From: a virus
IMG/VR virus record: IMGVR_UViG_3300042391_000634
Span: 1 to 64,000 of that record
Strand: one strand, 5' to 3'
Length of the DNA: 64,000 bases
Below, one piece after another: positions 8,377 to 16,739 of the stretch. Both the position numbers and the translations under genes were made by a program. The notes under the pieces are model-generated. The model was given only the letters and a program-made list of their open reading frames with translations, searched no databases and was not told the origin of the DNA. Positions within the stretch are counted from its first letter, which is position 1. Every line of letters starts with the position of its first letter.

Positions 8377-8577
8377 ATGACACTATTTTTAATTTATTGG
8401 ATACTAACAACAATATACGGAGTATATTGGTTGGTTAAACACCCATCATCAAGACATGGAGATGACAATGATGAATTTACATTATTGGAAGTTATTGCTA
8501 AAATTTTTCCAGCTGGTTTAATAGCTTGGGCAATTGTTCCAATGTTATTATTACATCAGGTTAAATTCAAAAGATAA
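8377..8577 (+). CDS. Small two-span membrane protein
   Basis: 66 aa with spans at ~2-20 and ~43-60 and an acidic loop (RHGDDNDEF). Same topology as its neighbour; probably a diverged duplicate or partner. Confidence 0.65.
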   Translation: MTLFLIYWILTTIYGVYWLVKHPSSRHGDDNDEFTLLEVIAKIFPAGLIAWAIVPMLLLHQVKFKR

Positions 8578-9044
8578 TGACCGACGCACAAATAGTAATA
8601 TCAGTAATTTTTGCTGTGATATTTTTCGTAATTCTTATTTTTAATGTGGTATCATACCCAAACGTGGAGTTATATAAAAAGAAATATGATGAATTGAAAC
8701 GTGGAGTGTATAAGTATGAACCAGATTATGGTGAATCACATTATTTTTATCTATACAGTTACGATATTCATACTCTAACATTTACTCGCACAGATGTTGA
8801 TATCATATTCTTTCTTGATGGTGATATAAAACTATCACATAACTTATACATACACAAAAGTCATTTGTTTATGTCATTAGTTAGTTGGTATTATTGGAGA
8901 AAGTTTCAAAAGTTAAAAGATGAATTGATTAACCAACATAATTTTAATGAGGCATATGCAAGATATAGATTAGGTTATTTGGAATCGTTACAAGAACAAC
9001 CTAAGAAACAAAACAAACTTACCTTCAAATTTTTTAGAGGATGA
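8577..9044 (+). CDS. Membrane protein carrying the FKF tag at its C-terminus
   Basis: 155 aa. One N-terminal span (VISVIFAVIFFVILIFNVV), then a soluble domain with Tyr-rich stretches and a basic helix. The last residues are KLTFKFFRG, the motif that other array members carry at the N-terminus (compare KFRFFRG at 16740 and KFNFFRG at 3301). It overlaps the next FKF gene by ATGA. Confidence 0.7.
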   Translation: MTDAQIVISVIFAVIFFVILIFNVVSYPNVELYKKKYDELKRGVYKYEPDYGESHYFYLYSYDIHTLTFTRTDVDIIFFLDGDIKLSHNLYIHKSHLFMSLVSWYYWRKFQKLKDELINQHNFNEAYARYRLGYLESLQEQPKKQNKLTFKFFRG

Positions 9045-9424
9045 TAATACCATTTAAATTTTTTGTGGGGAAGGTTTATACCGATGAATTTGAATTTCCA
9101 AGAGTAAGGAGATCTCCAGAACATATAGGTAGAGGATATATTCAAACAATCTTACCGACCGAACCATATCTTGCAACACTACCAGAACCCAACTACGATG
9201 GATTTGTTATCAGTCGTGTAAGAACTAAAATGAGACGAAATATAAATTGGAGAGGATATGAAACTTCTATACAAGAAAGAAATGGTGAGGTAATAATATT
9301 AAAGATTGTAAGTGGTATAAACATTGGTGGAATGTTTCACATAGTTTATTTAATTACAAGAGACGGGAATACTGAAAATTATAGAGTAAGTGTCCCATTA
9401 GTCAATTTACAAAGAAGAGGATAA
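9041..9424 (+). CDS. FKF-tag small protein
   Basis: 127 aa, starting MIIPFKFFVG. The body is Arg-rich (SRVRTKMRRNINWRGYE) with later beta-type strands. ATGA-coupled upstream. Function unknown. Confidence 0.75.
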   Translation: MIIPFKFFVGKVYTDEFEFPRVRRSPEHIGRGYIQTILPTEPYLATLPEPNYDGFVISRVRTKMRRNINWRGYETSIQERNGEVIILKIVSGINIGGMFHIVYLITRDGNTENYRVSVPLVNLQRRG

Positions 9425-9425
9425 T

Positions 9426-9689
9426 ATGGCAAAAGCAAGAAAGATTTTATCAAACACTATAAGTGAATTGTTAAAAGAAACATCGTTGGAAACAAGAATT
9501 AAAATGTCATGTTGGTTTATGATTAACAATCTTATTCATGAATCAGGCGCAAGAGAAGAATCTGCGTGGGACGAAACAAATCCAAGAGATATTGAGATGA
9601 TGAAACTATTGGACGATAAAACAAAAGAACTAACGGAAACAATATTAAGAAACATTAAAGAATGGGAAGAAGATGGTAAACCAATTTAA
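9426..9689 (+). CDS. Small helical protein
   Basis: 87 aa, largely helical and charged (ISELLKETSLETRIKMSCW; LLDDKTKELTETIL). No FKF tag. Its last codons and stop lie inside the start of the next gene (17-base overlap). Confidence 0.65.
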   Translation: MAKARKILSNTISELLKETSLETRIKMSCWFMINNLIHESGAREESAWDETNPRDIEMMKLLDDKTKELTETILRNIKEWEEDGKPI

Positions 9690-10014
9690 ATTTTTTGAGG
9701 GGAGACCAAAAAGATTATATCACTACGACCTATTGGTTGGGGGTATGCCTGTTGAGGTAATAACTTCAAACGAACCACCAACACATTTTTTTTCTGGTCC
9801 CACACAACATCATAGTTTTTATGTGGGAGTTCAAAATACACAATTAGAATTAATTTATGATGGCGATATGGATGAATTATCCGTTAGAGCAATGGTAGAT
9901 GAATTAAAATATAGATATATAAATTATATATCAATTAATGAACAGGTAATTGGATTTATGGAAGATTTTTTAAATGAACATTTAGATGGAACATCAACAA
10001 TAAGATACATATGA
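9673..10014 (+). CDS. FKF-tag small protein
   Basis: 113 aa, starting MVNQFKFFEG. The upstream stop TAA is read out of frame from its Phe-Lys codons. Body unrelated to known families by eye. Confidence 0.75.
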   Translation: MVNQFKFFEGRPKRLYHYDLLVGGMPVEVITSNEPPTHFFSGPTQHHSFYVGVQNTQLELIYDGDMDELSVRAMVDELKYRYINYISINEQVIGFMEDFLNEHLDGTSTIRYI

Positions 10015-10541
10015 TAAAACCTTTTAAACTACTTAATGGATACACATATATAAATGAGTTGCATGAACCATATATTCCGTTGCAGATAACACATGCACCA
10101 CCATTTGGTATATCACATCGTCATTGGAATATGTTGCCACGGGATTTGAGAGGTGGAACCCTAATACATATGGAAATATACATTGAGGGGTGGGAAGCTG
10201 GTCGCAATAATATCACCATCAATCCATATGAAGGTATCATCAATGACCCTGTGGTTACTGAATGGATTGAGTTGTGGAATAGAGGACATTTGAGGTGGTC
10301 TGGTAGAACAGGAATGAATTATGTTAATGTAAATCCCGACCCACCAATAGATGAAAGATATCCGGAATTCTATAACACAGATGAATTAATATTCTTTGAT
10401 GTAACGGAAGAAAGATTAGGTATGCTTGACGGTGAACCATATAAAGTTATGTTGTTCAGACATATTGAAGAGGGAAATACAATAGAAGGAGATACAATAT
10501 ATCCCGAACATCCAATGTATAATTTTCCTGATATAATTTAA
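10011..10541 (+). CDS. FKF-tag protein with RMF-like motif
   Basis: 176 aa, starting MIKPFKLLNG (a FKLL variant of the tag). Residues ~57-95 contain YIEGWEAGRNNITINPY and, further on, a W(I)ELWNRG element, matching the G(Y/W)xAG...NPY...WxxG pattern of ribosome modulation factor. The C-terminal half is acidic and Pro-rich. A ribosome-directed role is inferred from this motif only. Confidence 0.7.
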   Translation: MIKPFKLLNGYTYINELHEPYIPLQITHAPPFGISHRHWNMLPRDLRGGTLIHMEIYIEGWEAGRNNITINPYEGIINDPVVTEWIELWNRGHLRWSGRTGMNYVNVNPDPPIDERYPEFYNTDELIFFDVTEERLGMLDGEPYKVMLFRHIEEGNTIEGDTIYPEHPMYNFPDII

Positions 10542-10554
10542 AAAACAAAATAAT

Positions 10555-10719
10555 ATGAGATTAAACGTAGAATTACTTGCAATTGATTTTTACAGAGTAG
10601 GAAGAAGTTGGATTTCTATTTTAGAAATCAATTATGGTCACCCATTATTTTATATAGAATGGGGACAAGGTATGAAAATACAAATCAGTTTTTTATTTGG
10701 ACTAATTAAAAATTATTAA
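10555..10719 (+). CDS. 54-aa small protein
   Basis: Starts MRLNVELLAIDFYRV and ends LFGLIKNY; mixed hydrophobic and aromatic. One base before the next start. No recognised family, but similar short beta-type proteins are common in phages. Confidence 0.55.
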   Translation: MRLNVELLAIDFYRVGRSWISILEINYGHPLFYIEWGQGMKIQISFLFGLIKNY

Positions 10720-10720
10720 T

Positions 10721-10951
10721 ATGAAATTTGAAGAAGCGGAAGAAAAATCATTAACTGTAAAATGGGAAATAAGAACTTGCTCGCAAGGAGAAAAATGTTG
10801 GTGTAGAACAATCAAACCTATTGAACCCATACTTTTTGATGACGGGGGTCAAGATGAATATTGGATAGTTGGGTCTGGTGAGTTACATAAAAATATTGCA
10901 GAGTATTTTGTTGAACTCCATAATAAAAATATTGAAAATAAAATTAAATAA
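10721..10951 (+). CDS. Small acidic protein with Cys motif
   Basis: 76 aa, with CSQGEKCWC near residue 20 and an acidic DDGGQDEY segment. The clustered Cys could bind metal. Function unknown. Confidence 0.6.
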   Translation: MKFEEAEEKSLTVKWEIRTCSQGEKCWCRTIKPIEPILFDDGGQDEYWIVGSGELHKNIAEYFVELHNKNIENKIK

Positions 10952-10952
10952 T

Positions 10953-11132
10953 ATGAAATTCAGAAAAACACTCACAGATAAACGTCTTGAAGAATTGTCT
11001 GATAAGGTAAGAAGAGGAACCCCAATCTTAATGAGTGAGGCGATTGAGGTAGTGGAATATCAAGAGATGTTAAAGAAGAATAAACTACCTTTCACAGATA
11101 GAATGCTTAATTTCTTTAAAATAAAAAAATAA
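10953..11132 (+). CDS. 59-aa helical protein
   Basis: Starts MKFRKTLTDKRLEEL; charged and helical, ending MLNFFKIKK. ATG 10953 follows the upstream stop by one base. Confidence 0.6.
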   Translation: MKFRKTLTDKRLEELSDKVRRGTPILMSEAIEVVEYQEMLKKNKLPFTDRMLNFFKIKK

Positions 11133-11133
11133 T

Positions 11134-11328
11134 ATGAATATCATTTCAAACCCAAGCGATTTATTAAAACACTTATCCTTCTGGCATAACAAAACAGATG
11201 ACGAGTGTATTGAAATGGCAACAGGTGAATTTGGCGTTGATGCTGAACGAGCATTAATTAATATACTTGAAAGAGATTTCTGCACCAATATTAATAATAA
11301 TGTAATTGAAAAATTAAAAACATTATGA
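11134..11328 (+). CDS. 64-aa small protein
   Basis: Starts MNIISNPSDLLKHLSFW; helical and acidic. Its stop overlaps ATG 11325 of the next peptide (ATGA). Function unknown. Confidence 0.6.
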   Translation: MNIISNPSDLLKHLSFWHNKTDDECIEMATGEFGVDAERALINILERDFCTNINNNVIEKLKTL

Positions 11329-11471
11329 CACCAAGAGAAAGAAAATATCACATAAACAAACGTCTTCGTAAATTACTTTGGGAAGAAATAACAAGAGTAA
11401 TTGATGAGGACATTGAAAATCAATTAAATGGTGGCAAACCTAATCTAGACATTCAACCAATGACAATATGA
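11325..11471 (+). CDS. 48-aa helical peptide
   Basis: Starts MTPRERKYHINKRLRKLLW and ends LDIQPMTI. Basic N-terminal half, acidic middle. Linked at both ends by ATGA overlaps (11325, 11468), which is good evidence that it is translated. Confidence 0.6.
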   Translation: MTPRERKYHINKRLRKLLWEEITRVIDEDIENQLNGGKPNLDIQPMTI

Positions 11472-11701
11472 AAACATTTAAGTTCCTCTCAAAGAAACAA
11501 ATACAAGTTCCTATACCCAATAGATATAGTAGTTTAAGTCCTGAGGATAGAAACATATACACAAAAGGATATTATGATGCATTTGATTGTTATAATCATA
11601 GTCGTTCGTTAGAATCACCATACAATCCACTTGTGGAAGAATATGAGTATGAATTATGGAGAGAGGGAGTTACGATGTATGAACGAAATAATAATGCATA
11701 A
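11468..11701 (+). CDS. FKF-tag protein with RMF-like motif
   Basis: 77 aa, starting MKTFKFLSK. Body has YTKGYYDAFDCYNHSRS, then SPYNP and later ELWREGV, the Gly-aromatic...PY...W..G pattern of RMF-type proteins. Nearly the whole body is this motif, so it is effectively a tagged RMF-like domain. Confidence 0.7.
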   Translation: MKTFKFLSKKQIQVPIPNRYSSLSPEDRNIYTKGYYDAFDCYNHSRSLESPYNPLVEEYEYELWREGVTMYERNNNA

Positions 11702-12099
11702 TGATTAAGGACTTCAAATTTTTTCAAGGTAAAAAAGAAAGAATAAATTGGCAACTAACCGGTTTATTAGATGATGCAACAAATGTTCCATTATTGATTG
11801 GTGTATTGGACATCACATACAAATATATTCAGGATAATAATTTAATAGATAATAATAGGGTTAATAATATATTGATTATTGTTATGACCAAATTATACAG
11901 AGACAAATATAATTCTTATAGTGATTATGATATTAGACGTAAGATTGATGAGGTTGCGGTTCATACCAATAGTGTAACAATAAGAAGATACATACAAGAA
12001 CTTGAAGAGGGTGCTTGGATGAGTATTGATGTTGAAGCGGAGATTAATCATATTATTTATGAAAAATGTAAATGGGAAGAACATGACTATGGATTTTAA
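11701..12099 (+). CDS. FKF-tag helical protein
   Basis: 132 aa, starting MIKDFKFFQG. The body is mostly helical (LLIGVLDITYKYIQ; IRRYIQELEEG). Its stop lies inside the tag codons of the next gene (ending YGF). Confidence 0.75.
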   Translation: MIKDFKFFQGKKERINWQLTGLLDDATNVPLLIGVLDITYKYIQDNNLIDNNRVNNILIIVMTKLYRDKYNSYSDYDIRRKIDEVAVHTNSVTIRRYIQELEEGAWMSIDVEAEINHIIYEKCKWEEHDYGF

Positions 12100-12301
12100 A
12101 TTTTTTAAAGGGACACCTCCACCTAAATGGAGAACATACGGTGGATTGATGCATCCATTGGAAACCATAAGCACAAATTATATCAAACGAATAATGAAAC
12201 TTTTGGTAACTAATGGTACATTGCCTAATCAAAAAGATGGGAGAACGGCAACCGAGTGGTATATTATATTAGATAATGAATTAAAAAGAAGAAATGATTA
12301 A
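12089..12301 (+). CDS. FKF-tag small protein
   Basis: 70 aa from ATG 12089 (MDFKFFKGTPP); ATG 12083 would add two residues. 12089 is preferred by analogy with 14250 and the minus-strand gene at 6138. Paralogue of the latter: both have a FKFFKGT start and a (Q/T)EWxxxxxxEL end. Confidence 0.7.
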   Translation: MDFKFFKGTPPPKWRTYGGLMHPLETISTNYIKRIMKLLVTNGTLPNQKDGRTATEWYIILDNELKRRND

Positions 12302-12641
12302 ACCATTTAAATTCTTTTCAGGGATAAAAATACAATATATTCTAATAATCACCAAGGATACCGATACAACGTACAGCATCCCATTAGATATGTATGGACA
12401 TATAATGGAAGTTGCGGTGGGTTTACACAGGGAGAATATGATATTATTTTCACCAGTAGAGTATAGAGTAGAAAACGAAATTGGTGAGGGAGTAACTTAT
12501 TTCTATATGATAAATAATATTGTACCATATTTTAATATAACTAATAGAATAATGATAGAATATAGTGTAAAGTTTCCTGATACAGAATATTATTGTGATT
12601 TTACCACTCAAGAAAATATATCCTTATATGAAACCATTTAA
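12294..12641 (+). CDS. FKF-tag beta-rich protein
   Basis: 115 aa, starting MIKPFKFFSG. Body of alternating hydrophobic strands. Ends YETI, where the ETI-stop is read out of frame from the next gene's MKPFK codons. Confidence 0.75.
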   Translation: MIKPFKFFSGIKIQYILIITKDTDTTYSIPLDMYGHIMEVAVGLHRENMILFSPVEYRVENEIGEGVTYFYMINNIVPYFNITNRIMIEYSVKFPDTEYYCDFTTQENISLYETI

Positions 12642-12993
12642 GTTCTTCCAAAATAATATAAAAAGAAAATGGTATTTAAGGAGTGACCACCTCGGTCAAA
12701 TACAATGGATGTATAGACCTGTGGGGGTAATATTCTATATGGAAAATAGATGGGATGGAAATTTTTATACAGAGGAGATGAAGACAATGACGGTGACGGC
12801 TACAAGTAGATATATGTACTCATACAATCAGTTTATGGAAATGAATAGGGATAATATTATATTTGCATATGAATTCGTGGACAATGCAGATATAAGTAAT
12901 ATGATACATTATAACGAAGATAATTTTGATGATATGCCAAGGGATAGACGACTAATATTTAGAGGAGTAATAAGAAATAATGAAACCATTTAA
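12628..12993 (+). CDS. FKF-tag small protein
   Basis: 121 aa, starting MKPFKFFQNN. ATG 12628 was chosen for the tag; 14-base overlap with the upstream gene. Met- and Asn-rich body, ending NNETI for the same overlap reason. Function unknown. Confidence 0.75.
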   Translation: MKPFKFFQNNIKRKWYLRSDHLGQIQWMYRPVGVIFYMENRWDGNFYTEEMKTMTVTATSRYMYSYNQFMEMNRDNIIFAYEFVDNADISNMIHYNEDNFDDMPRDRRLIFRGVIRNNETI

Positions 12994-13453
12994 GTTCTTC
13001 CAAAAAGAAGATTATTTTCTTTCAATAGCAAGAAGAGGTGCGGGGAGAACCATCGCTCAAGACCTTGTGCCGGTTCAACCATTGGGCTCACCTGATAATG
13101 ACCTTCATATTCTTAGGAATTCACTATACGGTGCACTGCGTACAAGAGAATGTGCGGTAATTGCATCATCCATCCGAAATTTTAATAATTGGAGAAATGA
13201 AACATTTGACAGAAGTAGTGTTTTCATTATAACCAATAGAGATTTCACACATACTAATGGAAATAACAATCAAACCACAAGATACAGGGCAATAACGCGA
13301 ATTGATGATTGTTATGGACTAATGTTCGATGATTATATTTTAACGGATAGAATCCACGATATATTATCAAGCGGATATAATGAAACTATAGACCATATTC
13401 ACCAACTAGTTGATGAGGTTAACCTACACACAAGAAACAATGAAACCATTTAA
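12980..13453 (+). CDS. FKF-tag small protein
   Basis: 157 aa, starting MKPFKFFQKE. Body contains an Arg/Ala-rich helix and a NRDFTHTNGNNNQTTRYRAI stretch. Ends NNETI inside the next tag. Its first ~22 bases are nearly identical to those of the gene at 12628. Confidence 0.75.
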   Translation: MKPFKFFQKEDYFLSIARRGAGRTIAQDLVPVQPLGSPDNDLHILRNSLYGALRTRECAVIASSIRNFNNWRNETFDRSSVFIITNRDFTHTNGNNNQTTRYRAITRIDDCYGLMFDDYILTDRIHDILSSGYNETIDHIHQLVDEVNLHTRNNETI

Positions 13454-13745
13454 ATTTTTTAGAACCCCTTTTAACCCAAGACAATACGATCTTGATTCAT
13501 TTACATTCATCGGTGTTAGTCCCATTAAAACTCATGAAGATGTTCAAGGAAGGTATAGAACAATGATTTTTATGAATAATGATACACGTCTACCACTCAC
13601 TGGAAATTTAATACACGAACACGAGGAAGCATTCCATATGGCGGACATAATTGAAATAAGGGGAAATCAAATATTCCAATTACCAAGACAAGAGGCGGAA
13701 TATATAAACGTAACATTAACATTCACACCAAATGAAACCATTTAA
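13440..13745 (+). CDS. FKF-tag small protein
   Basis: 101 aa, starting MKPFKFFRTP. Mixed alpha/beta body, ending NETI inside the next tag. Function unknown. Confidence 0.75.
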   Translation: MKPFKFFRTPFNPRQYDLDSFTFIGVSPIKTHEDVQGRYRTMIFMNNDTRLPLTGNLIHEHEEAFHMADIIEIRGNQIFQLPRQEAEYINVTLTFTPNETI

Positions 13746-14037
13746 GTTCCTAACCAAACCAAATACAATCAATTACGAAGGTGAGTGGTCACGACATGTT
13801 ATTGGAATAGTTTATGATTATATTAACAATAGATATAGAGACACATATATATCAGAAACATTTGATGCTAAATATATTATTACCGAAACAACATATGAAC
13901 TCGGACAATTATCACGTGCTGTTGTTAAAGTATATCCTAATAGAGATACTAACATGATAATAACATATTGGGTAACCGTGGTAAACACATTTGCATTCAT
14001 AACACAACATAATGTTGAACACTATGCGACCATTTAA
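13732..14037 (+). CDS. FKF-tag beta-rich protein
   Basis: 101 aa, starting MKPFKFLTKPNTINYEGEW. Paralogue of the gene at 17167 (FKFLTKNDTINFHG start, same strand order, both with a YPxxxxNxMxTY segment). Ends YATI inside the next tag. Confidence 0.75.
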   Translation: MKPFKFLTKPNTINYEGEWSRHVIGIVYDYINNRYRDTYISETFDAKYIITETTYELGQLSRAVVKVYPNRDTNMIITYWVTVVNTFAFITQHNVEHYATI

Positions 14038-14260
14038 ATTCCTAAACGATAATAAGAAAGATGATTTTCTTATCCCAACGATGGATGAAATTGCTAACGC
14101 ATTAATTGTTGGAAGAGAAGCATATCTAAATGGACATCCGGTAGAATATAATCCTTTTTTAAGACAACAAACATTTGACGCATTTGACGAGGGATGGGAA
14201 TTAGAACATTCATATGATATATTAAGAGACGCACAACAAAGAGCAAACAATGGACTTTAA
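14024..14260 (+). CDS. FKF-tag protein with RMF-like motif
   Basis: 78 aa, starting MRPFKFLNDN. Body: LIVGREAYLNGHPVEYNPF followed by FDEGWELEHS, an RMF-type G..A...G....NPF...GW arrangement. The stop is read from the MDFKFF codons of the next gene. Confidence 0.7.
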   Translation: MRPFKFLNDNKKDDFLIPTMDEIANALIVGREAYLNGHPVEYNPFLRQQTFDAFDEGWELEHSYDILRDAQQRANNGL

Positions 14261-14582
14261 ATTCTTTCAAAAACCAAAACCAATACAACCACCAGGTAAT
14301 ATGTATCTGATGTTTAATATGGATGATGCTCTAATCAATGTGATAAGATGGTTACAATATCATAATTGGGAAATATTAAATAGTGAAACATATATGTCTC
14401 AGGTGAATGTACCAATCAATAATTGTTTTATAAGGATAACGAGTTGGAGAAGACATATTAATCCACCAATAAGAGTTCAAATAAAATATAGTGTGTTTGA
14501 AGCAAACACATTTTCAAGAAATTTCACATTTATTATGAATGAAGAAGAATTTTTAAGAAGAATAGATATAACAGGAATATGA
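14250..14582 (+). CDS. FKF-tag small protein
   Basis: 110 aa, starting MDFKFFQKPK, followed by a Pro-rich linker and an alpha/beta body with aromatic residues. ATGA overlap with the next gene. Confidence 0.75.
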   Translation: MDFKFFQKPKPIQPPGNMYLMFNMDDALINVIRWLQYHNWEILNSETYMSQVNVPINNCFIRITSWRRHINPPIRVQIKYSVFEANTFSRNFTFIMNEEEFLRRIDITGI

Positions 14583-14812
14583 TAAAAGAGTTTAAATTTT
14601 TAAGTAATAACAAATCAATAGGAACTAATACTATTCCATATCCTGATGATTTAGTATGTCCTTTAATGAGAGAGGTATATAAGGCTGGTTATTTATGTGC
14701 AATGGTGGGAAATCAGATAAGTGATAATCGTTACGCAAATACACAATATGCTTATATGTGGAATAGAGGTTGGATTGATTACCAAATGCAAACTGTAAAT
14801 GAGAGAGTTTAA
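14579..14812 (+). CDS. FKF-tag protein with RMF-like motif
   Basis: 77 aa, starting MIKEFKFLSN. Body: YKAGYLCAMVGNQISDNRY then MWNRGWIDYQ, matching RMF-type spacing. The stop lies in the next gene's REFKFL codons. Confidence 0.7.
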   Translation: MIKEFKFLSNNKSIGTNTIPYPDDLVCPLMREVYKAGYLCAMVGNQISDNRYANTQYAYMWNRGWIDYQMQTVNERV

Positions 14813-15122
14813 GTTCCTAAGAAATCCTTTATTAGTTACCATTGATGGGAAATCAATCTATCCGGGGACATTATTCTATAGTATGAATAAGATATGTATA
14901 ATATTACCAAGGAAGATAACACCCAAATATACAATAGTAACAAGATGTATCCATCCAATTTATAAGGATGTATTCAAACCTGATTACGATACATTAATGT
15001 ATTTCAGCACAAAAGAATCTGCCGAGTTCTATAAGAGTAGATTAATACATTGGGATGAACACGTTATTGGTGGTGAGGTATTCCATAACAACGCTGACAT
15101 AACATTAACATTTAGAAGATGA
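14799..15122 (+). CDS. FKF-tag small protein
   Basis: 107 aa, starting MREFKFLRNP. Beta-rich first half, then a FSTKESAEFYKSRL helix. ATGA-coupled to the next gene. Confidence 0.75.
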   Translation: MREFKFLRNPLLVTIDGKSIYPGTLFYSMNKICIILPRKITPKYTIVTRCIHPIYKDVFKPDYDTLMYFSTKESAEFYKSRLIHWDEHVIGGEVFHNNADITLTFRR

Positions 15123-15511
15123 TAAGACAATTTAAATTTTTATCGGGAGTGAAATCCATGTTGGATATGTATGGTAGAGAAATCAACTCAAATAACTATA
15201 GAACCATCAGTATAACCGGCAATATTCGTTTTCTAAAAGAATACCATAGAAGATTGGATTGTATTTATATTTCACATTATAATATGTTTAATGAATATCA
15301 TCCATTATTTAATGAATCGGTAGATTTATATAATAGAACGGTTGGATTTATAGAAGGAGGTCACATAACAACCCACGAAGAGATAAGGAGATTTGTTCAT
15401 AGCGCCTATTCAGATATGGTATATGGGATATTTGACCAGTATGAAATAGGTGGGGCAACAAATCAGGAGATATTAGTTGATACATATAACTTTATAAACC
15501 CAAGACGATGA
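15119..15511 (+). CDS. FKF-tag helical protein
   Basis: 130 aa, starting MIRQFKFLSG. Helical body with many Tyr and His. Last gene of the main FKF run. No known family recognised. Confidence 0.75.
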   Translation: MIRQFKFLSGVKSMLDMYGREINSNNYRTISITGNIRFLKEYHRRLDCIYISHYNMFNEYHPLFNESVDLYNRTVGFIEGGHITTHEEIRRFVHSAYSDMVYGIFDQYEIGGATNQEILVDTYNFINPRR

Positions 15512-15535
15512 TAAAGATTTTAAATACCTGAAGAT

Positions 15536-15545
15536 GATATTTATA
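15536..15545 (+). promoter_or_regulatory. Late-type motif GATATTTATA
   Basis: Exact motif, 4 bases before ATG 15550. Confidence 0.6.
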
Positions 15546-15549
15546 TAGG

Positions 15550-16395
15550 ATGAAATTAATGGATATATTATTAGAGGATTGGGAAGATGATTACCGAAAT
15601 GTATCTCATAAGCTTAAACTTATGTATAAATTACTTAGAGTAGGGTCGGTTAAAATTAGTAAATTAATACCTGATTTTGAGACACCATTTTGGACAGGAT
15701 TTGATTGGATTGAAGATGGTGATGCATTGATAACATATGAACTACCAAGCGAATATCATTTAATACCTGGTAGTATAACTAGCATATATAGAATAGTAAT
15801 AAGAGGTATAACTATTAATTGTGAAAAATATCCAGCGTTAGCTGATGACATAGATATTAGGGAAGATTTATTAAGATATATTTTACGTAGAATTGAAAAT
15901 TATCTAATACCTACACTCCAAGAGGGAGACGAAATTGAGTTTAGTATAAGAAAAAAACATGAAGAGAATATTATGTTTAAGAATGTCGTAAATGAAAGTG
16001 TTGTTGATGATAAAGAAAATGATTATGATACCGTTGTTAAAAAGGCACCAACAATTTTCAAAGCACTCAAGAAAGGTAAGATAACAATGGAGGTTGATGC
16101 AATAAGATTATTTTATCGAGGTGCAACGGACCCACAAAAATACACATTTGATTATGATTTAGGAGATGTATACATTGTTGAAACAGATCCATTTGAAAAT
16201 AACTACAATGTTAAAGTTTTAATACCGGCAATTAAAATTAACTGTGACGAAAACCCAAATTTAAATAATATTCAAACAATTAAAATGGACATTCTTAATA
16301 TTGTTAAGAAAAAATTTAACAACTTTGGATTGAACATTATTCTTAGAGCAACAAAATTTCGTTTAAAACATAATGGAAAGTGGATTATACCTTAA
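15550..16395 (+). CDS. Leader-bearing two-copy KALxKG-domain protein
   Basis: 281 aa. Leader MKLMDILLE then D, with L-L-E at residues 7-9. Copy 1 (~18-140) is divergent (YKLLRVGS ... YELPSEYHL). Copy 2 (~165-275) is typical (TIFKALKKGKI ... FNNFGLNIIL). The linker has FKNVVNESVVDD, a V-N-E site. Both leader and linker fit a T4-like (I/L/V)-x-E protease rule, so the product may be cut into two domains during head maturation (inference). Confidence 0.75.
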   Translation: MKLMDILLEDWEDDYRNVSHKLKLMYKLLRVGSVKISKLIPDFETPFWTGFDWIEDGDALITYELPSEYHLIPGSITSIYRIVIRGITINCEKYPALADDIDIREDLLRYILRRIENYLIPTLQEGDEIEFSIRKKHEENIMFKNVVNESVVDDKENDYDTVVKKAPTIFKALKKGKITMEVDAIRLFYRGATDPQKYTFDYDLGDVYIVETDPFENNYNVKVLIPAIKINCDENPNLNNIQTIKMDILNIVKKKFNNFGLNIILRATKFRLKHNGKWIIP

Positions 16396-16639
16396 TATAT
16401 AAATCCTCAGGTTTAGGTGGTTTTATTTCAAACACAACTGGTCTTTTCTTTTCCCATTTCTCTAAAATCTGTTGAGCCAAGGACACCATAGCCCTTTCAT
16501 AGTATTCCTCACCATATATTGGGACGATTATACTTTTATACATGTCTAATGTATCTGAAATGTTGAGACTATCAACTTTCTTTTTAACCGTGATGGTTTC
16601 ACTAAAATACTTATACGATAATGAGATTGGTATATTCAT
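16385..16639 (-). CDS. Small early-type protein
   Basis: 84 aa, starting MNIPISLSYKYFSETITV. Beta-type N-terminus, then a helix (ERAMVSLAQQILEKWEKK) and Pro-rich end. Expressed from its own leaderless host-type promoter against the direction of its neighbours. Function unknown. Confidence 0.7.
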   Translation of the reverse strand: MNIPISLSYKYFSETITVKKKVDSLNISDTLDMYKSIIVPIYGEEYYERAMVSLAQQILEKWEKKRPVVFEIKPPKPEDLYIKV

Positions 16640-16643
16640 TCCA

Positions 16644-16676
16644 CAAATATACTAGAATATTCTAGAATATCACAAA
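16644..16676 (-). promoter_or_regulatory. Bacteroidota-type promoter
   Basis: On the minus strand TTTG (16673-16676), 21 bases containing TTCTAGAATATTCTAG, TATATTTG (16644-16651), ending four bases before ATG 16639. Confidence 0.7.
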
Positions 16677-16681
16677 TAAAG

Positions 16682-16690
16682 TTATCCACA
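16682..16690 (+). promoter_or_regulatory. DnaA-box sequence TTATCCACA
   Basis: Perfect match to the classical DnaA box, just upstream of the -33 box of the minus-strand promoter at 16644-16676. Confidence 0.5.
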
Positions 16691-16739
16691 TTTAAAATCG
16701 TGTTTTTAAATCTCGAATATTTTTATTATATTTAATGAT

